Position numbers and translations under genes: made by a program. This document shows, piece by piece, positions 1 to 13,856 of a stretch of DNA of 64,000 bases. Under the pieces are notes generated by a model, which was given only the letters and a program-made list of their open reading frames with translations, was not told where the DNA came from and did not search any database. The stretch is from positions 1 through 64,000 of the forward strand of contig CAZNXJ010000009.1 in the NCBI GenBank assembly GCA_964577115.1, in the 5' to 3' direction. This DNA is from CAZNXJ01 sp964577115. Lineage in GTDB: Bacteria; Planctomycetota; Planctomycetia; Pirellulales; Pirellulaceae. Position 1 is the first letter of the stretch. The number at the start of each line of letters is the position of its first letter.

Positions 1-50
1 CGCACGTAGACCGTGCGGCGGGTGGGTTCGATTCCCATGCACTTCCGCCA
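1..50 (+). tRNA. selC: Partial tRNA, best fit selenocysteine tRNA (3' end)
   Basis: Only the 3' part is inside the window. Visible are a long variable arm with a 5-bp stem (CGCAC pairing GTGCG), a T arm with stem GTGGG/CCCAT around the loop TTCGATT, and an encoded CCA at 48-50. Between the T stem and the discriminator G there are eight bases (GCACTTCC). Ordinary tRNAs have seven; bacterial tRNA-Sec has an 8-bp acceptor stem, and E. coli selC ends in nearly the same way. tRNA-Ser is the alternative because it also has a long variable arm, but it should have a 7-bp acceptor stem. The anticodon and 5' half lie upstream, so UCA cannot be confirmed here. Confidence 0.75.
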
Positions 51-521
51 TTTTTCTTTCAGCCGTTTTGCCGTCCCGTTTCGCTCCCTCTCGAAGCTCG
101 GGGACGGCATTCATCGGCTCTGACGTCCGCAGCGACACATTTCTAAAGCCGCGGCATGTTCCGCCGACAACGGCTGTTCCGCGGATCGCTGCCCATGGAG
201 CGCTCGATGCGCGAGAGCTTCCCCAGGGCGAATGTTGACAAGCCGTCGTGCCGCTGCGGTTCGCCGAACCCGCGCACATTTTTCAAAAAGTTTTGGGCGG
301 GGCGTTCGTAAACCGGACGAATCGGAAGCGATTCACGCATGTCCTAAGTAGCCGCTTGACGTCCCATCAGCCGTGCACTGGTGACGCATTCGCTCATTGT
401 TCCCGCATCCAGGGCAGTGGGCGGCCTACGGATGTGACCGAGCCGGCATGCCCCCTGGTTCCTGCTCGGCGCGCGGCACGCCACGCGACCAATTGGCCCC
501 TCACTCGAAAGGATCGTTCCG
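51..521. other. Non-coding stretch between tRNA and first large gene
   Basis: No convincing gene is visible. Short open frames here lack recognisable protein content or a ribosome binding site. A short T-rich tract directly after the tRNA (about 51-60) could help end its transcription. I see no other structure. Confidence 0.5.
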
Positions 522-3500
522 ATGTGCTGCTCCCGAGCTGCCAAGTACCGCCTGCGTCGCCGTCGCCTCTTTGCCGAGCCGCTGGAGCCGCGGCGTCTGC
601 TGGCGGCCGATTTCGGTGAGCTGCTTCCTGCGCTCCCCACTGACACCGGAACACGATCGCTTGATCTCCTCCCCTGTTCGCACGACGACCACGCGGGCGA
701 CGAACAGCGTCTTTTTCGGACCGGCAAGGAAGGATTTGAACTCGCCGCGTTGGATGCCGGCAGTGGAACCGGTAGCGGTGATGGCCTCCAGCAGTCCACG
801 GCCCTGCACCCGATCAGCAGCATCCCGGTGCTGAACAGCCTCCCTGGTGCGCCGAAAACGCTTTACCTGGACTTCGACGGCCACTTCGAAGCTCAGTGGG
901 GCAGTTACAGCAATCTCACCACCCCTGTGTACGACGCGGATGGCGATCCAACTTCGTTCAGCGACACGGAGCTCGCCTTCATCCGGGACGTGTGGTTGGA
1001 CGTGGCGGAGGACTTCGCCCCATTCAATATCAATGTTACCACCGTCGAACCACCCGAGCTGGGGCCGGGCGTTCCACCGAGCACCGCCAATGGGAAGGCA
1101 CTTCGAATCGCGATCGGTGGAAAGTATACGGATTGGTACGGGGCTGCCGCTTCCGGAGTGGGTTACGTAAATACGTTCACGAACTCCATCCCGAACGTTG
1201 TTTATACCTTCGCTGATGGTGAGACGGACGCCCAAAAGTTCGCATATGTATCCTCCCATGAGGCAGGGCATGGGTTTGGATTGCAGCACAGGAGCGGCCA
1301 AAATTTTGTGACGGGGCACATCGATATCATGTCCAGTTTGAATCTTCTTGGTCTCTCCTACAGTACCTGGAATGTCGGCGTCAACTCGAACGGGGAGTAC
1401 CAGGATGATATGGCGATCATTGCGGGCGCCCCGAATAACATTGGCTACCGCGCCGACGATCATGGCAACACACTGGCGACCGCCACGCCGCTTGCCGTTA
1501 GCAGCTCGGGCGCTGTGGTGACCGGTGTGGTGACCACGGTGGACGATATCGATGTCTTCTCGCTGGCATCGGCTCCCGCTGGAAGCTTTCTGTTCTCGCT
1601 GGACGGCAATGTGCCCAATCAGAACCTCGACGCCGTATTGGAACTGCGCGACGCTTCGGGAAACGTGCTGTTGATCGCGAACCCGGAAGATTCACTGGAC
1701 GCATCGCTCATCGGGGGAACTCCGGGCGTGGCCTATGTCGCCGTTCGGTCAACAGGCGAATACGGTCGCGTTGGGCAGTACACACTCACCTTGACGCCCC
1801 CGGATCCTGGTGTGCAGCTTGGGAAATCCAGGGGACCGCTTACAACCTCGGAGGCCGGTGGAAGCGAGGCGATCACGCTAGCGCTGAGCGCCCGACCAAC
1901 GGCAAACGTGACGTTCGAGTTGGCCTCGAGCGACCCGACCGAAGCAACCGTGTCGACGAACCAGGTTACGTTCACGCCGGAAAACTGGTTTATTCCCCAG
2001 GCCGTGGTCATCACGGGGCAGACCGACGGCATCACGGACGGCGCCGCTGGCTATGCGGTTTCGATTTCCCCGTCCATCAGTGCCGATCCCGCCTACGACA
2101 ACACCTTCGATCCCGAAGACCTGCAACTCGTTAACCTCGACGACGTGCCGGGAGGGCTCTATTGGTTGACCTATAACCAGCAGTGGTTCGGGCGCTTGCA
2201 TGGCTCGTCGCTAGCTGGTGACAACGCGGAAATGTTGGTGGATATCGGGGCGGATTTTCCACCGCTGGACAGCGGGTATCTGCATCCCTCAGACATCGCC
2301 GTCGATCCCATTCGCGGAAAACTCTACTGGACCGACGTGAGGGTCCGAAGCATTTACCGGACGAATTTGGATGGCTCGAGTCCCGAAATTATCTACTCCA
2401 CCTCCTCGGGCGAGCTCAGGGGGATCAGCATCGATGCAGCGGCGGGCAAGTTATACTGGATCAACACCTCGAAGGACACCATTCATCGAGCTAACCTCGA
2501 TGGATCGGGCGTCGAGACGCTCATTTCCGAGGGGCTGGGTACCCTCGTCCACCTCCGGCTCGACCTGGACGCAGGCAAGATGTACTGGAATGATACCCAG
2601 TCCCGCACCGTCAACCGAGCCAATCTCGATGGCAGCGGTGTGGAAGTCGCCATCGAGAGTGATGGAGTCCATCGGATCACCGTGTTCACCGTGGACACCG
2701 AAAATGACAAGATCTACTTCTTTCGCAATACCGTCCCGCCACATACTATAACGCTGCACCGCGCCAATCTTGACGGCACGAACGAAGAGTTCCTTCTCGA
2801 TGTCCCCGCGGCACTTCCTGGAATCGGTGCAATTTCGGACCTGGTTGTGGACGCCAAAGCCGGCCGACTGTATTGGCCCGCGCGCGTCGAATTGGGTTCG
2901 CGTCTATTCAGTGCGAATCTCGACGGCAGCCTCATTGCGACGATTGCCGATTCGACCGACGGATATATCGCCGGTATGGCGATGTTGCATCCAACGCCGG
3001 GCGTGATGGTGTCGCCATCGAGCGGCCTGGTAACGACGGAATCCGGCGATTCCGCCACGTTCTCGGTGGTGCTTTTGGCCCCGCCCGCGGCCGATGTGAC
3101 GATCCCCGTCGCCTCCAGCAATCCCGGCGAGGGAACGGTCTCGACGAGCAGCCTTGTATTCACGCCCGAGAATTGGTCCGAGCCGCAGCTGGTTGTGGTC
3201 ACGGGGGCCGATGAAATGCTCCGCGATGGCGATATTGCCTACTCGATCGATCTCGGCCCGACTTCAAGCTCCGACGCCAGTTACCACGCGCTCGATGTCC
3301 AGGATGTTTCGATTACGAATCTCGACAACGATATGCCGCTGTTTGCTGACAGCTTTGAGGTCGGCGAGTGGAATGGCCTTTGGGGCGAGGACAGTCAGAA
3401 CCGCTGGTTCCGCTCGAGCCAGCGAAGTACCGACGGCGGTTACTCGGCCCAATTTTCTGGGAGTGCCAACAACGCCGCACTGACGATGGCCGACAGCGTG

Positions 3501-5381
3501 GATCTTACACCCTACTCAGGCGCAGAACTCAGCTTCTCGTGGTTCATCGCGAGCAGCTTCGACAAGAATGAGTATCTGGCGGTAGATATCTTTAACGGAG
3601 CGTGGCGCGAAGTCGCTCGCCTGCGTGGCAACGACGACCAGGAAAACGTCTGGCATCACGAAACAATTCAGATTCAGGGGGCGGATCTCGTCCCGAATTT
3701 CAAGATCCGCTTTCGCGCCAAGTCCAACGACTCGACCGAAGTTGCCAACGTCGATAATGTGTTGCTCGTTCCCACCGGAATGGTCGGTCCGCCCAACCAG
3801 TTGCCGACCGCCGTCGCGGGTGGTCCCTACACGAGCAGTGAAGGGAGCCCGATAGCGCTCAGCGGCGCCGGTTCCTTCGACAGCGACGGAACGATTGTCG
3901 CATACGACTGGGACTATGATGGCGATGGCCAATATGATGACGCGAGCGGCTCGTCGCCGACGTTCGTCACTAATCAGGACGGTGTCCACCAGGTTCACTT
4001 GCGCGTGACCGACAATCGAGGTGGCACAGCCACGGCCTCGGCGACGATCACGGTGGCCAACGTAGCGCCGACGGCCTCGGCCGGCGGCCCCTATGCGATG
4101 AATGAAGGAGGGGCTGTTACGCTCAGTGCGGCCGCGTCGTCCGATCCGGGACAGGATATCGTCTCGTATGCGTGGGATTTCGACGGGGACGGGCAGTACG
4201 ATGACGCGACGGGAGTGAGCCCAGTATTTTCAACAACAATCGACGGCGTCTATACGTTAGGGCTTCGTGTGACCGACCATCGGGGCGCCACCAGCACGGC
4301 TTCGACCACCGTGACCGTCTCCAATGTCGCACCGACGGCGAACGCGGGAGGACCATACAGCGGATTTGTCGACGAGACCATTGTGCTAAGTGCGACGGCC
4401 TCAACCGATCCCGGACAAGACATCGTCAGTTACGCCTGGGATCTGGACGGCGATGGCCAATACGACGACGCAACTGGCGCAAGCGTCGTGTTCACTCGCT
4501 CGGTGCCGAACAACTACCCGGTATCGGTCCGCGTCACGGACAACGATGGGGCAAGCTCCACCGCCTCGACAATCGTCGAGATTGCTGACGTACTGTCTGA
4601 TGTCGTCGTTTTCGCGGACAGCTTTGAGGTCGGCGAGTGGAATGGAATATGGGTCGAGGATAGTCAGAACGACTGGTTCCGCTCGAGTCAGCGGAGCACT
4701 GACGGCACGCGTTCGGCGGAGGTCGCTGGCAACACCAATAACGCGGCACTGACAATGGCCAGTGGCGTGGACCTCACGCCGTACACCTTCGCGGAACTCA
4801 GCTTTTCGTGGTACATCGCAAGCAGCTTTGACAATAACGAGTACCTCGCAGTTGATGTTTACAACGGTCACTGGCGTGAAGTCGCACGCCTGCGCGGGAA
4901 TGTGGACCAGGAAGGCGTCTGGCACCATGAAACGATTCAGCTTGGCGGCACGGACCTGGTCAGTGATTTCAAAATTCGCTTCCGCGCGAAGGCGAACGAC
5001 TCGACCGAGCACGGCAATGTCGACCACGTCCGCATCATCGCGACCGGAGCCACTCCGTCCGCACTGCGCGGCGGCCGATTGGCTTACCTGTCCGATCCCG
5101 TGTTCCTGAGCGGCAGGACGAGTTCGCTCGCATCCGATCCGGCCGTTCACGATTCCGTGATGGAATCGATCGGGGAAACCTCGAGCGGTGACTCGCTCGA
5201 CACTGGGCTGTGGGCAGAGACGGCCGAGGAAGATAACAGCTTGTTGTCATCTTTGGCGGATGCGGGCCGCGCGAAGAATTCCAACGCGAAGAAGGAGACC
5301 GCAAAGACGCGTCGTGAGGCCGCTCATGACGCGATTCTAAAAGCCGTCAGCTTGCTTGATTGGGGGCTCTTCGAGCGCTAA
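522..5381 (+). CDS. Large secreted multidomain metalloprotease-like protein
   Basis: The 1,619-residue product starts with an Arg-rich segment ending in LEPRRLLA (residues 21-28), an N-terminal motif typical of large exported planctomycete proteins. A zinc-metalloprotease motif HEAGHGFGLQH lies at residues 246-256, with three His and the catalytic Glu intact. After it come a PPC-like domain (about 310-426), a Calx-beta-like domain (430-545), a YWTD/LDL-receptor-type propeller (548-820; repeated LYW and NLDG motifs), a second Calx-beta-like domain (825-935), a jelly-roll-like module (941-1087), three PKD domains (1092-1358, each starting with an AGGPY motif) and a second copy of the jelly-roll module (1364-1510). 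The tail is charged. It is probably secreted or surface-bound, acting on protein or glycoprotein substrates; the substrate is unknown. Confidence 0.85.
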   Translation: MCCSRAAKYRLRRRRLFAEPLEPRRLLAADFGELLPALPTDTGTRSLDLLPCSHDDHAGDEQRLFRTGKEGFELAALDAGSGTGSGDGLQQSTALHPISSIPVLNSLPGAPKTLYLDFDGHFEAQWGSYSNLTTPVYDADGDPTSFSDTELAFIRDVWLDVAEDFAPFNINVTTVEPPELGPGVPPSTANGKALRIAIGGKYTDWYGAAASGVGYVNTFTNSIPNVVYTFADGETDAQKFAYVSSHEAGHGFGLQHRSGQNFVTGHIDIMSSLNLLGLSYSTWNVGVNSNGEYQDDMAIIAGAPNNIGYRADDHGNTLATATPLAVSSSGAVVTGVVTTVDDIDVFSLASAPAGSFLFSLDGNVPNQNLDAVLELRDASGNVLLIANPEDSLDASLIGGTPGVAYVAVRSTGEYGRVGQYTLTLTPPDPGVQLGKSRGPLTTSEAGGSEAITLALSARPTANVTFELASSDPTEATVSTNQVTFTPENWFIPQAVVITGQTDGITDGAAGYAVSISPSISADPAYDNTFDPEDLQLVNLDDVPGGLYWLTYNQQWFGRLHGSSLAGDNAEMLVDIGADFPPLDSGYLHPSDIAVDPIRGKLYWTDVRVRSIYRTNLDGSSPEIIYSTSSGELRGISIDAAAGKLYWINTSKDTIHRANLDGSGVETLISEGLGTLVHLRLDLDAGKMYWNDTQSRTVNRANLDGSGVEVAIESDGVHRITVFTVDTENDKIYFFRNTVPPHTITLHRANLDGTNEEFLLDVPAALPGIGAISDLVVDAKAGRLYWPARVELGSRLFSANLDGSLIATIADSTDGYIAGMAMLHPTPGVMVSPSSGLVTTESGDSATFSVVLLAPPAADVTIPVASSNPGEGTVSTSSLVFTPENWSEPQLVVVTGADEMLRDGDIAYSIDLGPTSSSDASYHALDVQDVSITNLDNDMPLFADSFEVGEWNGLWGEDSQNRWFRSSQRSTDGGYSAQFSGSANNAALTMADSVDLTPYSGAELSFSWFIASSFDKNEYLAVDIFNGAWREVARLRGNDDQENVWHHETIQIQGADLVPNFKIRFRAKSNDSTEVANVDNVLLVPTGMVGPPNQLPTAVAGGPYTSSEGSPIALSGAGSFDSDGTIVAYDWDYDGDGQYDDASGSSPTFVTNQDGVHQVHLRVTDNRGGTATASATITVANVAPTASAGGPYAMNEGGAVTLSAAASSDPGQDIVSYAWDFDGDGQYDDATGVSPVFSTTIDGVYTLGLRVTDHRGATSTASTTVTVSNVAPTANAGGPYSGFVDETIVLSATASTDPGQDIVSYAWDLDGDGQYDDATGASVVFTRSVPNNYPVSVRVTDNDGASSTASTIVEIADVLSDVVVFADSFEVGEWNGIWVEDSQNDWFRSSQRSTDGTRSAEVAGNTNNAALTMASGVDLTPYTFAELSFSWYIASSFDNNEYLAVDVYNGHWREVARLRGNVDQEGVWHHETIQLGGTDLVSDFKIRFRAKANDSTEHGNVDHVRIIATGATPSALRGGRLAYLSDPVFLSGRTSSLASDPAVHDSVMESIGETSSGDSLDTGLWAETAEEDNSLLSSLADAGRAKNSNAKKETAKTRREAAHDAILKAVSLLDWGLFER
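3342..5049 (+). repeat. Duplicated jelly-roll-like module flanking three PKD domains
   Basis: Two copies of a module of about 145 residues begin at 3342 and 4611, both opening with FADSFEVGEWNG and sharing long identical stretches such as FRSSQRSTDG, EYLAVD and REVARLRG. They flank the three PKD repeats (about 3796-4600). The close similarity points to duplication within this gene. Each copy resembles a carbohydrate-binding or MAM-like beta-sandwich, which is inference. Confidence 0.8.
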
Positions 5382-5600
5382 GCGCGAAGTGCGTGCTCCA
5401 CGCCAGCGCGGCGGATGCCATCCGAGCATGGGAAACGCAGGCCCGGAGGTGACGGCGGAGGTCGGCACCTCTGGGGCATGCGCTCGTCATTAAACGCTGT
5501 TTGCCGAGTTCGTACTTCAGCGCAGGAACCGACCAGGTCGCCGGAGCCGCCCGGAATCCAGGAGGTCCTTCCCCTTCCGCGTTCGTCCTGCGGCGCGTGT

Positions 5601-6131
5601 CTACGGCCTTGCAGCTGCGCGGCGATGGCCGGGATGGCGCGGGCCGGCGAGTCCGGAGGGGCGGCGGTCGCGCATCAAGTCGCGCAGCCGTTCGTGCGAA
5701 CCGCCCAATTGGGCATGCAGCGCGGCCACCTGGCTTTGAAGCTTACAAAGTTGTGAGGCACAGCGCAGGGTGCGCGCGATCAGCTCGTCGGTCAGCTGTT
5801 CGGCGATCAGGTAATCGTGCGCTCCCCAAGCGAGGGCCTCGAGTGCGACGTCTTCTTGGGCGCGAGCGGCGAGGATGATCAGCGGCACTTCCGGGTGAGC
5901 GGTGCGGAGCCGCCGTACCGCCGGCTCGGCCGAAGCACGCTCCGTGACCACGAGCATCAGTGCCGCATCTCCTTCGATCGGTAGGTGCTCCGCCAGCTCG
6001 AAGGGATGGGCGAGCGTGTGGACGTGGAGAACCGGGATCGATTGCAGCAACCGCTTCACACGCATCTCGGGCTGCGGAGCTATCAAGAAAACGTGTAGTG
6101 CGCATCTGGCGTTCGCGACCGTTACTTCCAT
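5601..6131 (-). CDS. Degenerate response-regulator receiver protein
   Basis: A 176-residue protein with a CheY-like fold, recognised from the alternating hydrophobic strands and the late signature GAHDYL (GA-x-DYL is typical of receivers). The residues that make a receiver phosphorylatable appear lost: the strand that should end in the acceptor Asp reads ALMLVVT, the usual Thr/Ser site reads ILAAR, and the conserved Lys after DYL is Ala. It is therefore probably a pseudo-receiver controlled by something other than phosphorylation. The C-terminal tail is Arg/Pro-rich with no recognised output domain. The ATG at 6131 is preferred over the GTG at 6140 because an AAGG lies about 9 bases upstream. 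It stands alone, with no histidine kinase nearby. Confidence 0.65.
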   Translation of the reverse strand: MEVTVANARCALHVFLIAPQPEMRVKRLLQSIPVLHVHTLAHPFELAEHLPIEGDAALMLVVTERASAEPAVRRLRTAHPEVPLIILAARAQEDVALEALAWGAHDYLIAEQLTDELIARTLRCASQLCKLQSQVAALHAQLGGSHERLRDLMRDRRPSGLAGPRHPGHRRAAARP

Positions 6132-10346
<4,215 letters not shown>

Positions 10347-10538
10347 GGCTTGGAAAAACGGATCGCTCGCGTCTCGTAACGCTGCGGATACCCGCGTCAC
10401 TGCGTCGCAGCCGCGCTTTCCTCTTGCAGCGTTGCGCGCGAAAAATCAGAATAGCAATACCGGGCAGATTGCTCGACTCACCGAACCTTGCTGCCGCATT
10501 TTCTCGCGGTTTTTCGTCCTTCTAAGAGGAGTGGTAAG

Positions 10539-10721
10539 TTGCTTACCGAAGCGGAAGTTCAGGTCAGCTATCGGCGGTTGATGAAGAACTGGAGTGTCGA
10601 TCCGACGACGTTCGAAAAAGTGGAAGCCTTGCTCGAGCAACTTCGGCCGGAAAGCCCGCTGCGGCATCGGCTCGAGACCGAACTCGAAGAAGTGCGGCGT
10701 ATCCAGAGCGCTCGCAACTAA
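10539..10721 (+). CDS. Small hypothetical protein downstream of the FAAL fusion
   Basis: A 60-residue, highly charged, probably alpha-helical protein, unrecognised. I chose the TTG start at 10539 because AAGAGGAG lies about 8 bases upstream; the longer frame from 10488 adds an N-terminus that looks like translated non-coding sequence. It contains SYRRLMKNW near the start and a Glu/Arg-rich helix at the end. It lies about 190 bases behind the fusion gene on the same strand and may be co-transcribed with it. Confidence 0.55.
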   Translation: MLTEAEVQVSYRRLMKNWSVDPTTFEKVEALLEQLRPESPLRHRLETELEEVRRIQSARN

Positions 10722-11017
10722 GCCCACTCGCCCGAACGCGCTGAATCACGGCGCGCTGTACTGCGCGGCAGTTTCGGTGCGCGCGATTTCCGTCAACACC
10801 TACATTGCGCTCCCTCCATCGCGCGCAACCTCTTGGTCGGTGGACGGCTCCGATTTCCCGGAGAATCTGCGGCCTTGCTACCGCATCGCTTGCTGCCCGC
10901 ATGTTTGAGGCGGCGCCAGGGGACTGACGCAAAAAGTTCGAGCCACCGGAACCAAGTGTCCCGGCGGCTCGAACTCGTCCCATTACCAACGCAAGCCCGA
11001 AGTCTGTGGCTGTCCTT

Positions 11018-12226
11018 CTAGCGGTTGATCGTCACGCCGAACGTGAAGCCAACCATCGTCAGATCCTGAGGATCAAACTCTTCGTCGGATGCGGGCAAGG
11101 GTCCGCGAGCGACACCTTGCGCGAAGTGCATGATGTGTGCCCCCAGGCTGAGCGAAATGTCACGCGTGAGTTCGAAGGCTGATTCCGCTCGCACATCGAA
11201 TCCGAAGACGAACTCGGCATTGTGATCGAACTCGTCAATCTGCCTGAAGTGTTCGGCCACGACGCCGGCGCCGGTCGTGCCGCCGTCATAGAGCGTTTCG
11301 AGCGTCAGGTCGCGTCCGTGCCAGTCCTGGAAGGCTTGCGTCGCGAAGGCACGGGTCTCGCCTGAGAGCAGCCAGCGACCTTTGGGCTGCGCCCAGCGGA
11401 TACCGACCTGCCCGCCCACCATGTGGTTTTCCCAGTCGGTGGTGAGCACCGTGATCCGCTCGAGCACTTCGTCTTCGCTGGGGAGCGGCAGCGGGATCCC
11501 GGTCTCGTCGAGCCGTATATAGCTTTCGCGGCGGAAGAAGTCGATGAACTTCATGTAGCGGAACCCAACAAACGGTTCCAGCGTCCCGCCGTTATGCAGC
11601 GGGTCCATCCGCCACACCTTGTTCAGTTCGAAACCGCTCAGGTCGGCGACGTTCAAGCTGTCGCCGAGGAACAGATCGCGTGCCCCGGTCAGCGGGTTGT
11701 TCCGGTCGCGGATCGGGAAAATTGCCGCGCCATCGTCGTCATCATCGTCGTCGTCACCGCCACCACCGCCGTCGCCTTCTTCGATGAAGCGGTTGATCTG
11801 CGGGTGGACGAGCACGTTGTATTTGTTCGGGCCGTCGATGTGAATGCCGGTGAACCACCAGCCGGTGTCGTCCTCGGTCATGTAACCCAGGTCAATGCGG
11901 TTACCCCAGGTAAAGTCCCCGTCGGTGTAGGGATTTCCTGTGGAAGGGTTTCCGCCCGGCGGAGCGCCATGGTTGTCCGGGCGCGAGACGTAGATGTACA
12001 TGCGGTTGTAGGCCCCAAACCAGCCCGTGTTGGGCTCCGGCGGCCGCCCGAAATCGCCGAGTTCCGCTGGGGCAAAGAACTGGAAGTCCGGGTTGAATGC
12101 CAACGGGTCGATGAAGGGCGTGTAGTCGTGGGGCAGCGGATCGTGTTGGGCGCGGGCGCTTGGTGCAATCAGCAGCAAAGCAGCCGCCGCTACGGTCAGC
12201 CAGTGCGTGAGCTTGGTAATGGACAT
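11018..12226 (-). CDS. Probable outer-membrane beta-barrel protein with acidic loop
   Basis: A 402-residue exported protein. The start at 12226 gives a clear signal peptide (MSITKL, hydrophobic core, SARAQ cleavage region). The rest has alternating aromatic and polar strands and ends in GFTFGVTINR; planctomycete outer-membrane barrel proteins such as the BBP7 group look similar (family placement is inference). A low-complexity insert of about five Gly and eight Asp residues, encoded near 11740-11770, probably forms an exposed acidic loop or calcium-binding patch. Upstream in-frame sequence back to 12673 is Pro/Arg-rich and unlike a coding start. The gene converges with the small gene ending at 10721. 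Confidence 0.65.
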   Translation of the reverse strand: MSITKLTHWLTVAAAALLLIAPSARAQHDPLPHDYTPFIDPLAFNPDFQFFAPAELGDFGRPPEPNTGWFGAYNRMYIYVSRPDNHGAPPGGNPSTGNPYTDGDFTWGNRIDLGYMTEDDTGWWFTGIHIDGPNKYNVLVHPQINRFIEEGDGGGGGDDDDDDDDGAAIFPIRDRNNPLTGARDLFLGDSLNVADLSGFELNKVWRMDPLHNGGTLEPFVGFRYMKFIDFFRRESYIRLDETGIPLPLPSEDEVLERITVLTTDWENHMVGGQVGIRWAQPKGRWLLSGETRAFATQAFQDWHGRDLTLETLYDGGTTGAGVVAEHFRQIDEFDHNAEFVFGFDVRAESAFELTRDISLSLGAHIMHFAQGVARGPLPASDEEFDPQDLTMVGFTFGVTINR

Positions 12227-12588
12227 GATAGGTTTCCACCTACGGCTTAAGCATGTTGTTAAGCCACGGCCCTCCCGAAGGGAGCGACGTGAAGAGTACC
12301 TCGTGTGACGGTAGTATCGGATTTGCTTGTCACGGAAGTTGAGTAAGAAAGGCAAGCCTTGCCGAAAATTGTCCGCGTATCGATCATGCGGGCCTTGCTT
12401 TTTTCGGTTTTGGGCCCCTCGCGCCGTGAACGGCTCGGCAAGATTTTCCGCACTCGCCGCAGAAAAAAGCGGCCCCCTCGCCGGCGCGTGCGTTGCTCGC
12501 CCCGTCCGCGGCGGCGTATACTTCGGCGGTCCGCCTTCTGGGGGCAACGTTCGGGAATTCGCGTAATGCACGACTGGGACTTGATTTG
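12227..12588. other. Divergent intergenic region
   Basis: About 360 bases between the divergent barrel gene and the TraB-like gene. It must carry both promoters, but no clear -35/-10 pair stands out. No gene is supported. Confidence 0.4.
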
Positions 12589-13557
12589 ATGCCGACGAAA
12601 CTGCGCGCCGCCACGCTGTGTCTCGTGGTCCTCTGGGCCCTTCCTGCCTGCTCGCAGGAGGCGCCGCCCGCATCGGAAACGCCCCCGGCCGCGCCGGCCG
12701 CCGAAGTGAAGACGGGCAAACTTGAGGGACCGGATAAACGCATCGACGGCCAGTACGTCCGCGTGCGCCGCGACGCGAAGGGGAAACCTGTCGCGCTGGA
12801 AACGGCCGTCGTGCAGTACCGAGCGAAGACAGGCGAGTTTGCCGGCGCCACGGTCGACTTGATCGGCGCGATTCATGTCGGCGAGCGGAGCTATTACGAC
12901 GAGCTGAATCAGCGCTTCACGCGTTACGATGCGCTGCTGTTCGAACTGGTAGCGCCCGAGGGAATTCAATTCGAACCCGGGCAGCGCATGGAATCGAACA
13001 GCCCTATCAGTGCCTTGCAGACGGGACTCCAGAATCTGCTGGGTCTCGAGTTCCAGCTCGAACGTATCGATTACGCGCAGAAAAATTTCGTACACGCGGA
13101 CATGTCGCCCGAAGAATTCGCGCGCACGATGAAGGAGCGCGGCGAGAGCTTCTTTCAGATGCTGCTGCGGATGCTCGGACAAAGCATGGCGATTCAGGGA
13201 CAGAATCCCGCGCGTGTGAACGATGTCGAACTGATCTTCGCGCTCATCCGGCGCGATCGCCCCGCTCTGAAACGCATTCTCGCGCAGCAGCTCGAAGGCA
13301 TGGAAGGCGCACTGAACGTGCTCGGGGGAGCTGATGGTGCGTCGACGATCATCACCGAGCGGAACAAGAAGGCGCTGCTCGTCATGCGCCGCGAACTGAA
13401 GGCCGGTAAGAAACGGATCGGCATCTTCTACGGCGCCGGACACTTGCCGGACATGGATGAGCGCCTGCGTGACGAGTTTGGTTTCGAGCGCGGCGAAACG
13501 ACGTGGGTCGTTGCCTGGGATCTGGTAAACGATCACTCGCCGGCCGCACGCAAGTAG
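12589..13557 (+). CDS. TraB/GumN-like lipoprotein
   Basis: A 322-residue protein starting at ATG 12589, where a lipoprotein signal begins (Leu-rich core and lipobox LPAC). After a Pro/Ala linker it shows the TraB/PrgY/GumN pattern: GAIHVGERSYYDEL with the metal-ligand-like His, then YDALLFELV, and near the C-terminus GIFYGAGHLPDM. Members of this family are proposed metal-dependent proteases of the Tiki type; activity here is inferred. It is probably anchored at a periplasmic membrane face. A long open frame on the opposite strand (12259-13536) is a codon-bias shadow. Confidence 0.75.
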   Translation: MPTKLRAATLCLVVLWALPACSQEAPPASETPPAAPAAEVKTGKLEGPDKRIDGQYVRVRRDAKGKPVALETAVVQYRAKTGEFAGATVDLIGAIHVGERSYYDELNQRFTRYDALLFELVAPEGIQFEPGQRMESNSPISALQTGLQNLLGLEFQLERIDYAQKNFVHADMSPEEFARTMKERGESFFQMLLRMLGQSMAIQGQNPARVNDVELIFALIRRDRPALKRILAQQLEGMEGALNVLGGADGASTIITERNKKALLVMRRELKAGKKRIGIFYGAGHLPDMDERLRDEFGFERGETTWVVAWDLVNDHSPAARK

Positions 13558-13856
13558 TCGCTCGGCAAAGATGCGTTTTTGCGCATCGACCGCGCTGTGC
13601 CACGCGCATTGTGAACGGGCCGCGCGTTCTCATGGTGCGGAGCTACGCCAAGACTTCGGATTGGGGGCTTGCGCTTGTCGCTCCCGCCGCGCGCCACGCT
13701 ATTTTCTCGGCCGCGCGCGCCGCTGTTCGTTTTTTCGCCGTTTCCAAGCGCTGCGTTTCTTTACATGCCGCAACCCACGGCGCATACTATCGACCTGTCT
13801 TACGGAACCGTCATGAGCGGTCCGCGAGTACGGAGTAATAAGCGGAGCGTTAGCGC

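Noticed and set aside
1..50. tRNA-Ser instead of tRNA-Sec
   Set aside because: The extra acceptor base fits Sec better; not fully excluded without the 5' half.
501..1463. Minus-strand frame of 320 codons over the metalloprotease start
   Set aside because: It runs antisense to LEPRRLLA and HEAGH-containing coding sequence; no own motif.
12259..13536. Long minus-strand open frame opposite the TraB-like gene
   Set aside because: The plus-strand frame has a lipobox and GAIHVG/GAGHLPDM motifs; the minus frame has none.
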